The translations under genes were made by a program, and so were the position numbers. 64,000 bases of DNA from VBDM01 sp035499735 (GTDB lineage: Bacteria > Pseudomonadota > Gammaproteobacteria > Burkholderiales > SG8-39), in assembly GCA_035499735.1 (NCBI GenBank), contig DATJYC010000082.1:1-64000 (forward strand), in the 5' to 3' direction. The notes beneath the pieces were generated by a model, which saw nothing but the letters and a program-made list of their open reading frames with translations, did no database searches and had not been told where the DNA came from. Positions 50,580 through 62,514 of this stretch are shown piece after piece (position 1 is the first letter of the stretch; every line of letters begins with the position of its first letter).

Positions 50580-52283
50580 TCAGGCCCGAGTGAGCGCACC
50601 CTCCGCGAAGCGCTCGAAGTTGGATGCCGGCATCGGCCTGCCGAAATGATAGCCCTGCACCTCGTCGCAGCCGTGCCGCTTCAGGAAGTCGAACTGCGCC
50701 CTCGTCTCCACGCCCTCGCCGACCACCTTGAGCTTGAGGTTGTGGCCGAGCGAGATGATCGCCTGGGCGACGATGCCCTCGTCGGAATCTCCCGTGCCCA
50801 TCACGGCCTGCACGAAGGACTGGTCGATCTTGAGCGCGCTGATCGGCAGGCGCGTGAGATACGACAGGCTCGAGTGCCCGGTGCCGAAGTCGTCGACCGA
50901 GAGCTCCACGCCGATCTCGCGCAGGCGGCCGAGCACGTGGATCGCGGCTTCCGTGTCCTGCATCACCAGGCTCTCGGTCAGCTCCATTTCCAGCCGCCTC
51001 GGGTCCAGTCCGCTTTGCCGCAGGGCTTCGTCGACCACGGCGGCGAGGCCTTCCTGCTTGAACTGGCGCATCGACAGGTTCACCGACACCGTGATGGGCG
51101 CCATGCCCTTCTTCTGCCAGGCGCGCGCCTGGGAGCACGCGGTCCGGATCACCCACTCGCCGATCGGGACGATGAGGCCGGTTTCCTCGGCGAGCCCGAT
51201 GAAGCGCTCGGGCAGGGTCAGTCCCAGCTCGGGATGCTGCCAGCGCAGCAGCGCCTCGCATCCCACCAGCGCGCCGCTCGTGACGCAGATCCGCGGCTGG
51301 TAGTAGAGCTCGAATTCCCTGCGCTCGAGCGCGCGGCGCAGGCTGGACTCCATCTTCAGGCGCTCGTTCACCTGCCGGTTCATCTCGGCCGTGTAGAACT
51401 GGAAGTTGTTCCGCCCCTTGTCCTTCGCGCGGTACATCGCGGCGTCGGCGTTCTTGAGCAGCGTGTCCACGTCGGGACCGTCCTGCGGGTACATGCTGAT
51501 GCCCGCGCTCGCGGTCACGAGCAGCTCCTGGCCGTCGATCTCGATGGGCTCGGCGATCTTGGAGATGATGCGCTGCATCGCCCGGTAGATGACCTCCTGG
51601 CCGGTCTGGTCGTTGAGGATCAGGATGAACTCGTCGCCGCCGAGACGCGCCACGGTGTCGCCGTCGCGCACCGAGCCCATCAGGCGCTCGGCGACTCTCT
51701 GCAGCAGCTTGTCGCCGACGTTGTGTCCCAGGCTGTCGTTGACGAACTTGAAGTGGTCGATGTCGAGGAACACCACGCCGATCGAGCGCACGAAGCGCTG
51801 GGCGAATACCGACTGGCGGAGACGATCGTGCAGCAGGTTGCGGTTCGGCAGCCCGGTGAGCGCGTCGTAGTTCGCCTGGTACTCGAGCTGCTCCTGGTAG
51901 CGCTTGCGCTCGATCGAGTACTGCATCGAGCGCAGCAGCAGCTCGCGGTCGAGCTTGCCCTTGACGAGGTAATCCTGCGCGCCGGTCTTCACCGCCGAGA
52001 GCGCGACGGTCTGGTCGTCGTTTCCCGTGAGCACGATGATGGGCACCTTGGGCGAGTGCGCGTAGACCTTGAGGAAGGTGTCGAAGCCGTAGCTGTCGGG
52101 GAGCGACAGATCGAGGAGCACCACGCCCGTGCTGCGCGTCGAGAGGTACTCGAGGCCCTGCGACAGCCGTCCCACGCAGTCGAGCTGGAACAGCCCCTCC
52201 TCGCCCTCCGAGAGCATCTCCCGGATGAGGCGGACGTCTCCCGGATTGTCCTCGATCAGCAGAACGCGCTGGCGGCCGGCCAT
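50580..52283 (-). CDS. Receiver-GGDEF-EAL response regulator
   Basis: This 567-residue protein has three domains. The receiver (1-125) has E11/D12 and the phosphoacceptor D58 in LLDLSLPDS. The GGDEF domain (about 135-300) has an intact GGDEF at 215-219 and an LTGLPNR start. The EAL domain (about 315-560) has EAL at 343-345, DDFGTGHSSL at 464-473 and VVGEGVET near 520. Both catalytic motifs are intact, so it may make or break cyclic di-GMP, with phosphorylation of the receiver choosing the balance. It follows the single-domain regulator by 3 bases and the kinase before that. A dual-active enzyme with the kinase as partner is the simplest reading. Confidence 0.95.
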   Translation of the reverse strand: MAGRQRVLLIEDNPGDVRLIREMLSEGEEGLFQLDCVGRLSQGLEYLSTRSTGVVLLDLSLPDSYGFDTFLKVYAHSPKVPIIVLTGNDDQTVALSAVKTGAQDYLVKGKLDRELLLRSMQYSIERKRYQEQLEYQANYDALTGLPNRNLLHDRLRQSVFAQRFVRSIGVVFLDIDHFKFVNDSLGHNVGDKLLQRVAERLMGSVRDGDTVARLGGDEFILILNDQTGQEVIYRAMQRIISKIAEPIEIDGQELLVTASAGISMYPQDGPDVDTLLKNADAAMYRAKDKGRNNFQFYTAEMNRQVNERLKMESSLRRALERREFELYYQPRICVTSGALVGCEALLRWQHPELGLTLPERFIGLAEETGLIVPIGEWVIRTACSQARAWQKKGMAPITVSVNLSMRQFKQEGLAAVVDEALRQSGLDPRRLEMELTESLVMQDTEAAIHVLGRLREIGVELSVDDFGTGHSSLSYLTRLPISALKIDQSFVQAVMGTGDSDEGIVAQAIISLGHNLKLKVVGEGVETRAQFDFLKRHGCDEVQGYHFGRPMPASNFERFAEGALTRA

Positions 52284-52286
52284 TGC

Positions 52287-52742
52287 CTATTTTCCGTTGG
52301 GAAGCGTGACCACCGTGAGCCAGAAGTTGTCGATCGACTTCACGACCTTGATGAACTGCTCGAGGTCCACGGGCTTGGTGACGTAGCAGTTCGCGTGCAG
52401 CTGGTAGGTCTTGAGCACGTCCTCCTCCGCCTTCGAGGTCGTGAGCACCACGACGGGAATGCGCTGCAGCCGCGAATCGGACTTGATCTCCTGGAGCACC
52501 TCGCGGCCGTCCTTCTTCGGGAGGTTGAGGTCGAGCAGGATGATGTCGGGCTTGGGCGCGTCCTTGTGCTTGCCGCGCCTGTGCAGGAAGTCGAGCGCCT
52601 CGACCCCGTCCTTGACCCAGTGGAGATTGTTGTAGACCTTGCCTTCCTTGAGGGCCTCGCGCGTGAGGCGCGCGTCCCCCAGATTGTCCTCGACCAGGAG
52701 TATTTCCACGGGGGGAGCGGTCCGGTCCATGTCTGAGCTCAT
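52287..52742 (-). CDS. CheY-like response regulator of the Rcp1 type
   Basis: This 151-residue receiver has a 12-residue N-terminal extension, acidic residues E18/D19 (LLVEDN), phosphoacceptor D71 (IILLDLNLPKKDG), T101/T102 in VVLTTSKAEED and K123 in VTKPVD. The LGDARLTREAL and HRRGKHKDAPKPDI segments match the Rcp1-like regulators that work with phytochrome-type kinases. There is no output domain, so it could shuttle phosphate between the kinase and the GGDEF-EAL protein or act as a sink. It sits between them in the operon with 3-base gaps each side. Confidence 0.95.
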   Translation of the reverse strand: MSSDMDRTAPPVEILLVEDNLGDARLTREALKEGKVYNNLHWVKDGVEALDFLHRRGKHKDAPKPDIILLDLNLPKKDGREVLQEIKSDSRLQRIPVVVLTTSKAEEDVLKTYQLHANCYVTKPVDLEQFIKVVKSIDNFWLTVVTLPNGK

Positions 52743-52745
52743 GAT

Positions 52746-54959
<2,214 letters not shown>

Positions 54960-55017
54960 GAGTTCCGCCCTCCCTTCAATCGCGCGCTTTCTTGGTACTT
55001 GTTTTTTCGCCCGGCTG

Positions 55018-55046
55018 AGTATCAACGAAGGTCCCGCGGATGTAAA
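55018..55046 (-). promoter_or_regulatory. Sigma-70-type promoter of the kinase operon
   Basis: On the reverse strand TTTACA (55046-55041) is followed by a 17-base spacer and GATACT (55023-55018). The predicted start of transcription is near 55011, giving a 50-base leader that contains the GGGAGGG ribosome site before the GTG at 54959. Confidence 0.6.
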
Positions 55047-55064
55047 TGGGTTTTACGGAATATT

Positions 55065-55979
55065 TCACGCTCTCGACTGTGCCGCCACGACTTCCTCGTA
55101 CGCCGGCTCTCGCGACAGCAGCCCCGCCGACCTCGCGAACGCGTTCAGCGCGCGAACGCTGGCCTGCGATATTAGAGGCTCGTAATATTGCGAGTCGCGG
55201 CGCACGAGCTCGTCGATGAGCGCGAGTTCCGCCGGGGGGAACAGCCTCCGCGCCGCGCGGGACGCGAGCGACGGATCGGCCTTCAGCGCCCCCTGCGCGC
55301 CGACCACGGCCCGCACCGCCGCCGCGGCCGTTTCGGGCGCCGCGTCGATGCGCTCCTGCGACGCGACCAGCGCCGCAAACGTGTAGTCCTGCGAGCCGCT
55401 CGGCCCGTCGCCGCGGCGCGCGTCGACGACGAGGCTGCCTGTGCCGGCGCGCACGGCGACCTCGGCCGCCATGCCGTTCGCCCAGAAGGCGTCGATGGCC
55501 CCGCGCTCGAGCGCGTTCGCCGCCGCCATGCCGAAGGAGACGCCCGCACCCGCGCTGCCCGGCACCGGCCCGATGCGCACCTCGCGCTCCGGGTCGATCC
55601 CGGATTCGGCGAGCATGCGCTTGAGCCCGTCGACCGGGCCCGGCGCCGCGCCGACGCGCAGCCCCTTCAGCGCGCTCAGGTCCCCGCGTCGCGCGCCCAG
55701 GTCCTTGCGCACGACGAGAAACCAGTACATGTTCCGGGAGAGCGCACACAGGAGCTGGCAGCCGCGCCAATCGGGGAAAGCGTACAGCGCGGCGTGCGCC
55801 GCGCCGCCGGCGAAGGCGATCCTTCCCTCGCGCAGCTCCTCGTAGGTCCTGGTTACCGGAAAGATCAGCTCGACGGCCGCGTCCAGGCCTTCTTTCGCGA
55901 AAAAGCCGAGCTCGACCGCGGCGATCGCGGGGAAATAGGACGGCGACACCATGTCCGGAATGGCGACGCGCAGCGGCAC
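55065..55979 (-). CDS. NMT1/SsuA-like substrate-binding protein, no signal peptide
   Basis: The start is GTG; 304 residues of a type II periplasmic-binding fold: PLRVAIPDMVSPSYFPAIAA, ELGFFAKEGLDAAVELIFP, LKGLRVGAAPGPVDGLKRM, ERGAIDAFWANGMAAEVAV. No hydrophobic N-terminal segment is present, so it should be cytoplasmic as annotated. It resembles the signal-less protein at 31899-32807 in this respect, though the two share only the fold. It lies 7 bases downstream of ettA in the same direction and before the kinase operon. Ligand and role are unknown; a sensor or enzyme role cannot be excluded. Confidence 0.8.
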   Translation of the reverse strand: MPLRVAIPDMVSPSYFPAIAAVELGFFAKEGLDAAVELIFPVTRTYEELREGRIAFAGGAAHAALYAFPDWRGCQLLCALSRNMYWFLVVRKDLGARRGDLSALKGLRVGAAPGPVDGLKRMLAESGIDPEREVRIGPVPGSAGAGVSFGMAAANALERGAIDAFWANGMAAEVAVRAGTGSLVVDARRGDGPSGSQDYTFAALVASQERIDAAPETAAAAVRAVVGAQGALKADPSLASRAARRLFPPAELALIDELVRRDSQYYEPLISQASVRALNAFARSAGLLSREPAYEEVVAAQSRA

Positions 55980-55986
55980 GGCCCGC

Positions 55987-57654
<1,668 letters not shown>

Positions 57655-57663
57655 AGGGCGCGA

Positions 57664-57691
57664 AGTCTACAGCAAGTTCTCTCGATAAAAT
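57664..57691. promoter_or_regulatory. Divergent -10-like hexamers between ettA and the mutM homologue
   Basis: In the 42-base gap, TAGACT on the reverse strand (57664-57669) ends 9 bases before the ettA ATG, and TAAAAT on the forward strand (57686-57691) ends 5 bases before the mutM-like ATG. The reverse element is identical in sequence and spacing to that of the GST gene at 18903. No ribosome-binding sites are visible. Confidence 0.5.
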
Positions 57692-57696
57692 GCGTC

Positions 57697-58581
57697 ATGC
57701 CCGAGCTTCCCGACGTCGCCGTGTATGTCGAGCGCCTCGAGGACCGCCTCGCCGGGCGAAAGCTCGAGCGGGTGCGGCTGCTCAACCCCTTCGTCCTCCG
57801 CAGCGTGACTCCGCCGCTCTCCTCGGTCGAGGGCAGGAAGCTCCTCGGCGTGAGGCGCATCGGCAAGCGCATCGTGTTCGAGCTGGAAGGCGGCCTGTTC
57901 CTCGTGCTGCACCTGATGATCGCGGGCCGGCTGCGCTGGCTCGAGAAGAGCAAGAAGCCGCCGGGCCGCATCTCGCTCGCGGTTTTCGAGTTCCAGGACA
58001 GCGCGCTCGTCCTCACGGAAGCGGGCACCAAGCGGCGCGCGTCGATCCACGTCGTCGAGGGCGAGGCGGCCCTCGCCGCGATGGACCCCGGCGGGCTGGA
58101 AGTGCTCGAGGCGGGCCTCGCGGCGTTCGCCGAGCGGCTCAAGCGCGACAAGCACACCGTCAAGCGCGCGCTCACCGATCCGCATCTCTTCAGCGGGATC
58201 GGCAACGCCTACTCGGACGAGATCCTGCACCGCGCGAAGCTTTCGCCCTTCGCGCAGACCTCGTCGCTTTCGGAGGAGGACGTGAAGCGTCTTTTCGACG
58301 CGACGCGCTCGATCCTGATCGAATGGACGGAACGGCTGCGCAAGGCGGCGGGCGCGGACCTGCCGGAGAAGGTCACCGCCTTCCACGAGGAGATGGCCGT
58401 GCACGGGCGCTGGCGCAAGCCCTGCCCCGTGTGCGGGTCGCCGGTGCAGAGGATCGTCTACGCGGAGAACGAGACCAACTACTGCGCGCGCTGCCAGACG
58501 GGCGGCAGGATCCTCGCCGACCGCGCGCTGTCGCGGCTGCTCAAGGCGAGCTGGCCGCGGTCGATCGACGAGCTGGGCTAG
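57697..58581 (+). CDS. mutM: Formamidopyrimidine-DNA glycosylase (Fpg/MutM family)
   Basis: This 294-residue protein starts MPELPDVAVYVERL, giving the catalytic Pro after Met removal and the Glu. The central GVRRIGKRIVFELEGG holds the conserved Lys, HLMIAGRLRW the void-filling Met, and KRALTDPHLFSGIGNAYSDEIL the H2TH DNA-binding element. The zinc finger is CPVCGSPVQRIVYAENETNYCARCQ with four Cys. It removes oxidised purines and nicks abasic sites. A 26-residue tail follows the zinc finger (TGGRILADRALSRLLKASWP), which classical MutM lacks; this marks a distinct Fpg/Nei-like subgroup, so the symbol is by family. The last 4 bases overlap the convergent sigma-factor gene. Confidence 0.9.
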   Translation: MPELPDVAVYVERLEDRLAGRKLERVRLLNPFVLRSVTPPLSSVEGRKLLGVRRIGKRIVFELEGGLFLVLHLMIAGRLRWLEKSKKPPGRISLAVFEFQDSALVLTEAGTKRRASIHVVEGEAALAAMDPGGLEVLEAGLAAFAERLKRDKHTVKRALTDPHLFSGIGNAYSDEILHRAKLSPFAQTSSLSEEDVKRLFDATRSILIEWTERLRKAAGADLPEKVTAFHEEMAVHGRWRKPCPVCGSPVQRIVYAENETNYCARCQTGGRILADRALSRLLKASWPRSIDELG

Positions 58582-59264
58582 CCGAGCTTCGCCAGCACGC
58601 TGGCGGTGATGCGGTCGCAGCGCGCGCCGGCGAACGAGAACGCGTCGCCGTGCGCGAGGTCGATGTCGCGCGACAGCGATTCCCGCAGCATCCCCCTGGC
58701 GCGGAAGAAGCGCGTGCGCACCGTGGCCTCGGGAATGCCCAGCGCGGCGGCGGCCTCCTCGACGGTCATCTCCTCCACCGCGCGCAGCACGAACACCGTG
58801 CGGAAGGCGTCCGGAAGCTCGTCGATCTTGGCTTCGAGCAGCCGGCGCGCCTCCGCGCGCAGCGCCGCGCGCTCGGGAAGCTCGGGGGGCGAGTCGTTCA
58901 TGCTGTCCTCCGAAGAATGCCGGTCCTGCGGCGCGTCGCCGTCCAGGCGGATGACCTCCGCCCGCCGCGCCTGCTTGTGCAGGCGCGTGATCGCCTCGTT
59001 GACGACGATCCGCACGAGCCAGGTGGAAACCTTCGCGTCCCCGCGAAAGTCCCGCATCGCGCGGTACGCCTGGAGGTAGGCCTCCTGCACCGCGTCCTCG
59101 GCCTCGGGCTCGCTCTTGAGGACGCTGCGCGCCGCGCGGTAGAGCGTCTGGTTGTGCCGCTTCATCAGGACCCTGAACGCCTCGTGGTCATGAAGCGCGC
59201 TGCGCCGGACGAGCTCGCTGTCCGGCGTCTTGTCGTCGATCGCCTGAATGGCGGAAGGATTCAT
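58578..59264 (-). CDS. ECF-type RNA polymerase sigma factor
   Basis: The start chosen is ATG 59264 (228 residues); ATG 59297 would add 11. Sigma region 2 (about 25-95) has LVRRSALHDHEAFRVLMKRH, AEDAVQEAYLQAYRAM and FRGDAKVSTWLVRIVVNEA. Region 4 (about 150-205) has IDELPDAFRTVFVLRAVEEM and VEEAAAALGIPEATVRTRFFRAR. A 45-residue acidic linker joins them. No anti-sigma gene is adjacent, which is unusual for RpoE-like factors, so regulation must be encoded elsewhere or by other means. The 3' end overlaps that of the mutM homologue. Confidence 0.92.
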   Translation of the reverse strand: MNPSAIQAIDDKTPDSELVRRSALHDHEAFRVLMKRHNQTLYRAARSVLKSEPEAEDAVQEAYLQAYRAMRDFRGDAKVSTWLVRIVVNEAITRLHKQARRAEVIRLDGDAPQDRHSSEDSMNDSPPELPERAALRAEARRLLEAKIDELPDAFRTVFVLRAVEEMTVEEAAAALGIPEATVRTRFFRARGMLRESLSRDIDLAHGDAFSFAGARCDRITASVLAKLG

Positions 59265-59383
59265 GCAGGTCTGGTGTTGTACACGGATTTGGTGCATTAG
59301 ACGAAGGAGCCCGGCACCGCGTTCCCGCCGGAACTCCGTAGAATGAGGAACGCCGCAGGTCCCTTCCCGATCGAATCCTGCAA

Positions 59384-60148
59384 ATGAGCCCCGTGTTGCG
59401 ATGGCTGGGCGGACGCCTGGCGAGATACCTCGCCCAGCCGGTCCGCGGCGCGCAGGTCGCGACCTCCGCGCTCGGCCTCGTCGCGGCGGCGCTCCGGCCA
59501 GGCGACGTGCTCCTCGTCGAGGGCAACACGCGCGTGAGCACCGCGATCAAGTACCTGACCCAGTCGACCTGGTCGCACGCGACGTTGTACATCGGCGACG
59601 CGCTCGGCCCCCCGGCCGAGGGCGGAGAGCCGAAGGTGCTGATCGAGGCCGACATCGTCCACGGGGTGCAGGCCGTGCCGCTCGCCGCGGTCTCGGGGCT
59701 GCACACCCGCATCTGTCGGCCGGTCGGGCTGTCGCACGAGGACGTGCAGAAAGTGATCGCCTTCGCCGTCTCGCACATCGGCGGCAAGTACGACCTCAAG
59801 AACGTGTTCGACCTCGCGCGCTACCTGATCCCGACCCCACCCGTGCCGGTGCGCTTCCGCCGCCGGCTGATCGCGTTCGGCAGCGGCGATCCGACGCGCG
59901 CGATCTGCTCGACCCTGATCGCCGAGGCCTTCCAGGCCGTGCACTACCCGATCCTGCCCGAGGTCACCTACGTCCACGACGGCACGGCCGGGTGCAACGA
60001 CTGCTACCACGAGGTCATGCACATCCGGCACTGGAGCCTGTTCACGCCGCGCGACTTCGACATCTCGCCCTACTTCCAGGTGGTGAAGCCCACGATCGCC
60101 AAGGGCTTCGACTACCACAAGATCACATGGGCCCAGGAGACGACCTGA
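59384..60148 (+). CDS. YiiX/YebB-like permuted papain-fold cysteine hydrolase
   Basis: This 254-residue protein begins its domain with LRPGDVLLVEGNTRVSTAIK, the hallmark of permuted NlpC/P60 (YiiX) enzymes. The active-site His is in STWSHATLYIG, the acidic residue follows in VLIEADI, and the nucleophile Cys is in RAICSTLIAEAFQ. Such enzymes hydrolyse amide or thioester bonds, for example on lipids or peptides. A TAGAAT hexamer lies at 59339-59344. It is followed after 4 bases by a flavin-type reductase gene. No signal peptide is evident. Confidence 0.88.
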   Translation: MSPVLRWLGGRLARYLAQPVRGAQVATSALGLVAAALRPGDVLLVEGNTRVSTAIKYLTQSTWSHATLYIGDALGPPAEGGEPKVLIEADIVHGVQAVPLAAVSGLHTRICRPVGLSHEDVQKVIAFAVSHIGGKYDLKNVFDLARYLIPTPPVPVRFRRRLIAFGSGDPTRAICSTLIAEAFQAVHYPILPEVTYVHDGTAGCNDCYHEVMHIRHWSLFTPRDFDISPYFQVVKPTIAKGFDYHKITWAQETT

Positions 60149-60152
60149 AGCC

Positions 60153-60875
60153 ATGCCGAAATTCGACACGACCCTGACGTCCAGCGAGACCGTCGCCGAG
60201 GGCACGATGGCGTTCCGCTTCGCCAAGCCCGCCGGCTTCACGCACAAGGCCGGGCAGGCGATGAACGTCTCGCTCGCCGAACCGCCCGAGACCGACTCCA
60301 AGGGCAACGCGCGCACCTTCTCCATCGTCGGCGCGCCGCACGAGAGCGAGCTCGCGATCGCGACGCGCATGCGCGACACCGCGTTCAAGCGCGTGCTGAA
60401 GGGCATGGCGCCCGGCGGCCGCGTCAGCCTGCGCGGTCCCGCGGGCCAGTTCACGCTCGATCCCGCGGACCCGCGCCCGGCGGTGCTCCTCGCGGGCGGC
60501 ATCGGCGTCACGCCCTTCGTGTCCATGCTGCGCGACGCGGCGCATTCGAAGCTCGCGCGCGAGCTGTGGCTGTTCTACTCCAACCGCAGGCCCGAGGACG
60601 CCGCGTTTCTCGACGAGCTCATGGCGCTGCCGGGGCGCCATCCGCGCATCCACTTCGTCGGCACCATGGTCGAGATGGACAAGTCGAGCCGTACCTGGAG
60701 CGGCGAGCGGGGATTTCTCGACCGCGCCATGCTCGAGCGCCACCTCAAGGATCTTGCCGCGAACGCCTATTACGTCGCGGGCCCGCCCGGGCTCGTCGAG
60801 TCGATGCAGAAGATGCTGATCGTCGCGGGCGTCGCGGAAGACGCCATCCGCACCGACGAGTTCTTCGGCTACTAG
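60153..60875 (+). CDS. FAD/NAD(P)-binding ferredoxin reductase-like oxidoreductase
   Basis: This 240-residue protein has an FAD-binding barrel (about 1-100) with RTFSIVGAP in the position of RxYS and GPAGQF, and an NAD(P) domain with LAGGIGVTPFVSML, WLFYSNRRPEDAAFL and YYVAGPPGLVESM. No ferredoxin or heme domain is fused, so it needs a separate electron acceptor. It follows the YiiX-like gene with a 4-base gap. It could reduce an iron-sulphur protein, a flavin or an oxygenase. The partner is unknown. Confidence 0.93.
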   Translation: MPKFDTTLTSSETVAEGTMAFRFAKPAGFTHKAGQAMNVSLAEPPETDSKGNARTFSIVGAPHESELAIATRMRDTAFKRVLKGMAPGGRVSLRGPAGQFTLDPADPRPAVLLAGGIGVTPFVSMLRDAAHSKLARELWLFYSNRRPEDAAFLDELMALPGRHPRIHFVGTMVEMDKSSRTWSGERGFLDRAMLERHLKDLAANAYYVAGPPGLVESMQKMLIVAGVAEDAIRTDEFFGY

Positions 60876-60882
60876 CCGGGCT

Positions 60883-61524
60883 CTAGAACAGCTTGTCCTT
60901 CTTCATCGCCTCGAGGATGACGGCGATCTGATGCCTTGCGGCGTCCGCGCCGCTCTTGAAGGCCTGGGCGTTGGTCGTCCGCGTCCTCGCCGACCAGATG
61001 AGCTTCTCGCCTTTCTCGGCGAAGATCGACGCCTCCACGGTGACGGTAAACACCTGGGCGTCGGCCCCCCGCGTGTACGACCCGCCGTAGAGCGCATACG
61101 CGCCGTAGACGCCGGACGCGGCCGCGTAGGGCGCGCCGCCCGGCCCGACGATCGTGCCCCGGCTGTCCGCGCTCGACTCGGCATTCGTCACCCGCGCGAG
61201 CAGCACGTAGTCGGCGTCCGATTCCTCGATGCTCCGCCTGAAGCGCTCCCGCTCTGGCTCCGTATAGCGGGTGAAGTAGCGTCGCGACGCCACGGCGTGC
61301 ACGCCGCGCTCCTGCAGCGCCGAGGCCATCTGGTCCTGAAAGGCTATCTGGGCGAACTCGTCGCTCGCCACGGTGATGATCAGCAGCTTCCTGTACGGCG
61401 CCGGCGGCAATTGCGGGGTCACCCAGCTCACCTGGAGCGTCGTCTCGGGGGTGGTCGCGCAGCCGGCGACCAGCGCCGCGGCGCCGAGCAGCGCGGCGAA
61501 CAGGGAACGAACGGCGTTTCTCAC
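60883..61524 (-). CDS. Lipoprotein, DUF4136-like
   Basis: This 213-residue protein has a lipoprotein signal with lipobox LVAGC (Cys at about 22). The mature domain has KLLIITVASDEFAQIAFQDQ, DADYVLLARVTN, a Gly/Tyr-rich loop (GVYGAYALYGGSY) and VEASIFAEKGEKLIWSARTR. Pattern and position (fold beginning with KLLIITV) are like the next gene, so the two are tandem paralogues. Probably anchored to the outer membrane; function unknown. Confidence 0.8.
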   Translation of the reverse strand: MRNAVRSLFAALLGAAALVAGCATTPETTLQVSWVTPQLPPAPYRKLLIITVASDEFAQIAFQDQMASALQERGVHAVASRRYFTRYTEPERERFRRSIEESDADYVLLARVTNAESSADSRGTIVGPGGAPYAAASGVYGAYALYGGSYTRGADAQVFTVTVEASIFAEKGEKLIWSARTRTTNAQAFKSGADAARHQIAVILEAMKKDKLF

Positions 61525-61540
61525 GGAAGGTCTCTCCTGT

Positions 61541-62149
61541 CTACAGGACCCGATCGCGCACCATGGCGTCGAAAACGACGTCGATGTACTGCGTCAATGC
61601 CGCGTCGAGGTTGTCGAACTCTCTCGTATCCATCACCCCCGTCCAGACGAGCGTCCCGTTCTTCGCGTCGAACAGGCGCGTCTCGGTGACCGTCCACGAC
61701 GGGCCGCTGACCTGCTGGGGAGGAACATTGATCGTCTCCCAATAGCTGGTGAAGCCGCCCCAGCCGACGCCGACGGCGACCGTGGCGCCGGGCACGGTTC
61801 CGGACGACCGGTCGACCCGCGTGGCCCGCGTGATGAGCACACCCTCGGCGCCCGATGCCGCGATGGCCCGCCGCAGCTCCGCTTCCTCGACCCTGCCGCG
61901 GGTTCCGATCGCGTCATAAGCGGGGATCCCCTTCGCCCCGCGCCGGCCGAGCTGCGCGACCATGCGGTCCTCGTACGTGCGACGAACCAGGTCGTCTTCC
62001 GTCACCGCCACCACCATCACGCTCCTGAAGGGCTTGCCGACGTAGTCGGGATTGGCTTGCTGCGATACCAGGCTGCTGGTGGCACAGCCCGAAAGAAGCG
62101 CCAGCGCGGCCCCGAGAACGGGCAGGCGGCGCTTCACGGCATCGGTCAT
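61541..62149 (-). CDS. Lipoprotein, paralogue of the neighbour
   Basis: The ATG at 62149 gives 202 residues; the longer frame upstream is not supported. Lipobox LLSGC. The mature part has RSVMVVAVTEDDLVRRTYED, SGAEGVLITRATRV, VTETRLFDAKNGTLVWTGVM and FDAMVRDRVL, aligning with ITVASDEFAQIAFQDQ, DADYVLLARVTN and AEKGEKLIWSARTR of the downstream gene. The order of motifs is the same, and the loop GVGWGGFTSYW replaces the Gly/Tyr-rich loop. The pair shares one reverse-strand transcript with a 16-base gap. Function unknown. Confidence 0.8.
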   Translation of the reverse strand: MTDAVKRRLPVLGAALALLSGCATSSLVSQQANPDYVGKPFRSVMVVAVTEDDLVRRTYEDRMVAQLGRRGAKGIPAYDAIGTRGRVEEAELRRAIAASGAEGVLITRATRVDRSSGTVPGATVAVGVGWGGFTSYWETINVPPQQVSGPSWTVTETRLFDAKNGTLVWTGVMDTREFDNLDAALTQYIDVVFDAMVRDRVL

Positions 62150-62253
62150 CAGGGGCCTCGGGGCAGGAAATGGATCGGGAGCTCGACTATACCCGCACGA
62201 TTCCCCGGGAGGGAGATCCGTCAACGGCTGCGTCGCTCTCGAGTTGAGAACCG

Positions 62254-62514
62254 ATGGCGGGAACCCCGTACGAACTCACCGCTCACGCGTCCGTCGTGAT
62301 CGTGGAGCGCGGCATCGACCCGGAGTGGATCGAGCACACGCTCGCCGAGCCCGATCGCACCGAGTCGGACCGGAACGACCCGGCGCACACGCACGCGCTC
62401 CGGCGCATCGCCGCCTGCGATGACCGGGTGCTGCGCGTGGTCTACAATGCAAGCGTCAGTCCGCCGAAGATCGTGACCGCGTATTTCGATCAAAGGCAGA
62501 AAGGCAAGCCATGA
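62254..62514 (+). CDS. DUF4258 protein, possible toxin of a type II-like pair
   Basis: This 86-residue protein has the DUF4258 pattern: an early His (LTAHASVVIVERGID), then IEHTLAEPDRTESD, and a C-terminal DDRVLRVVYNA with VSPPKIVTAYFDQRQKGKP. The fold is expected to resemble RelE/BrnT-type small RNases. Its last four bases (ATGA) overlap the start of the DUF2283 gene, the arrangement of many toxin-antitoxin operons. It lies between a lipoprotein pair and mnmC. Activity as a toxin is inferred from the pairing, not from catalytic residues. Confidence 0.85.
   Translation: MAGTPYELTAHASVVIVERGIDPEWIEHTLAEPDRTESDRNDPAHTHALRRIAACDDRVLRVVYNASVSPPKIVTAYFDQRQKGKP

Noticed and set aside
55023..55025. 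TTG start giving a 759-residue kinase
   Set aside because: It overlaps the likely -10 box (55018-55023) and has no ribosome site, while the GTG at 54959 has GGGAGGG well placed.
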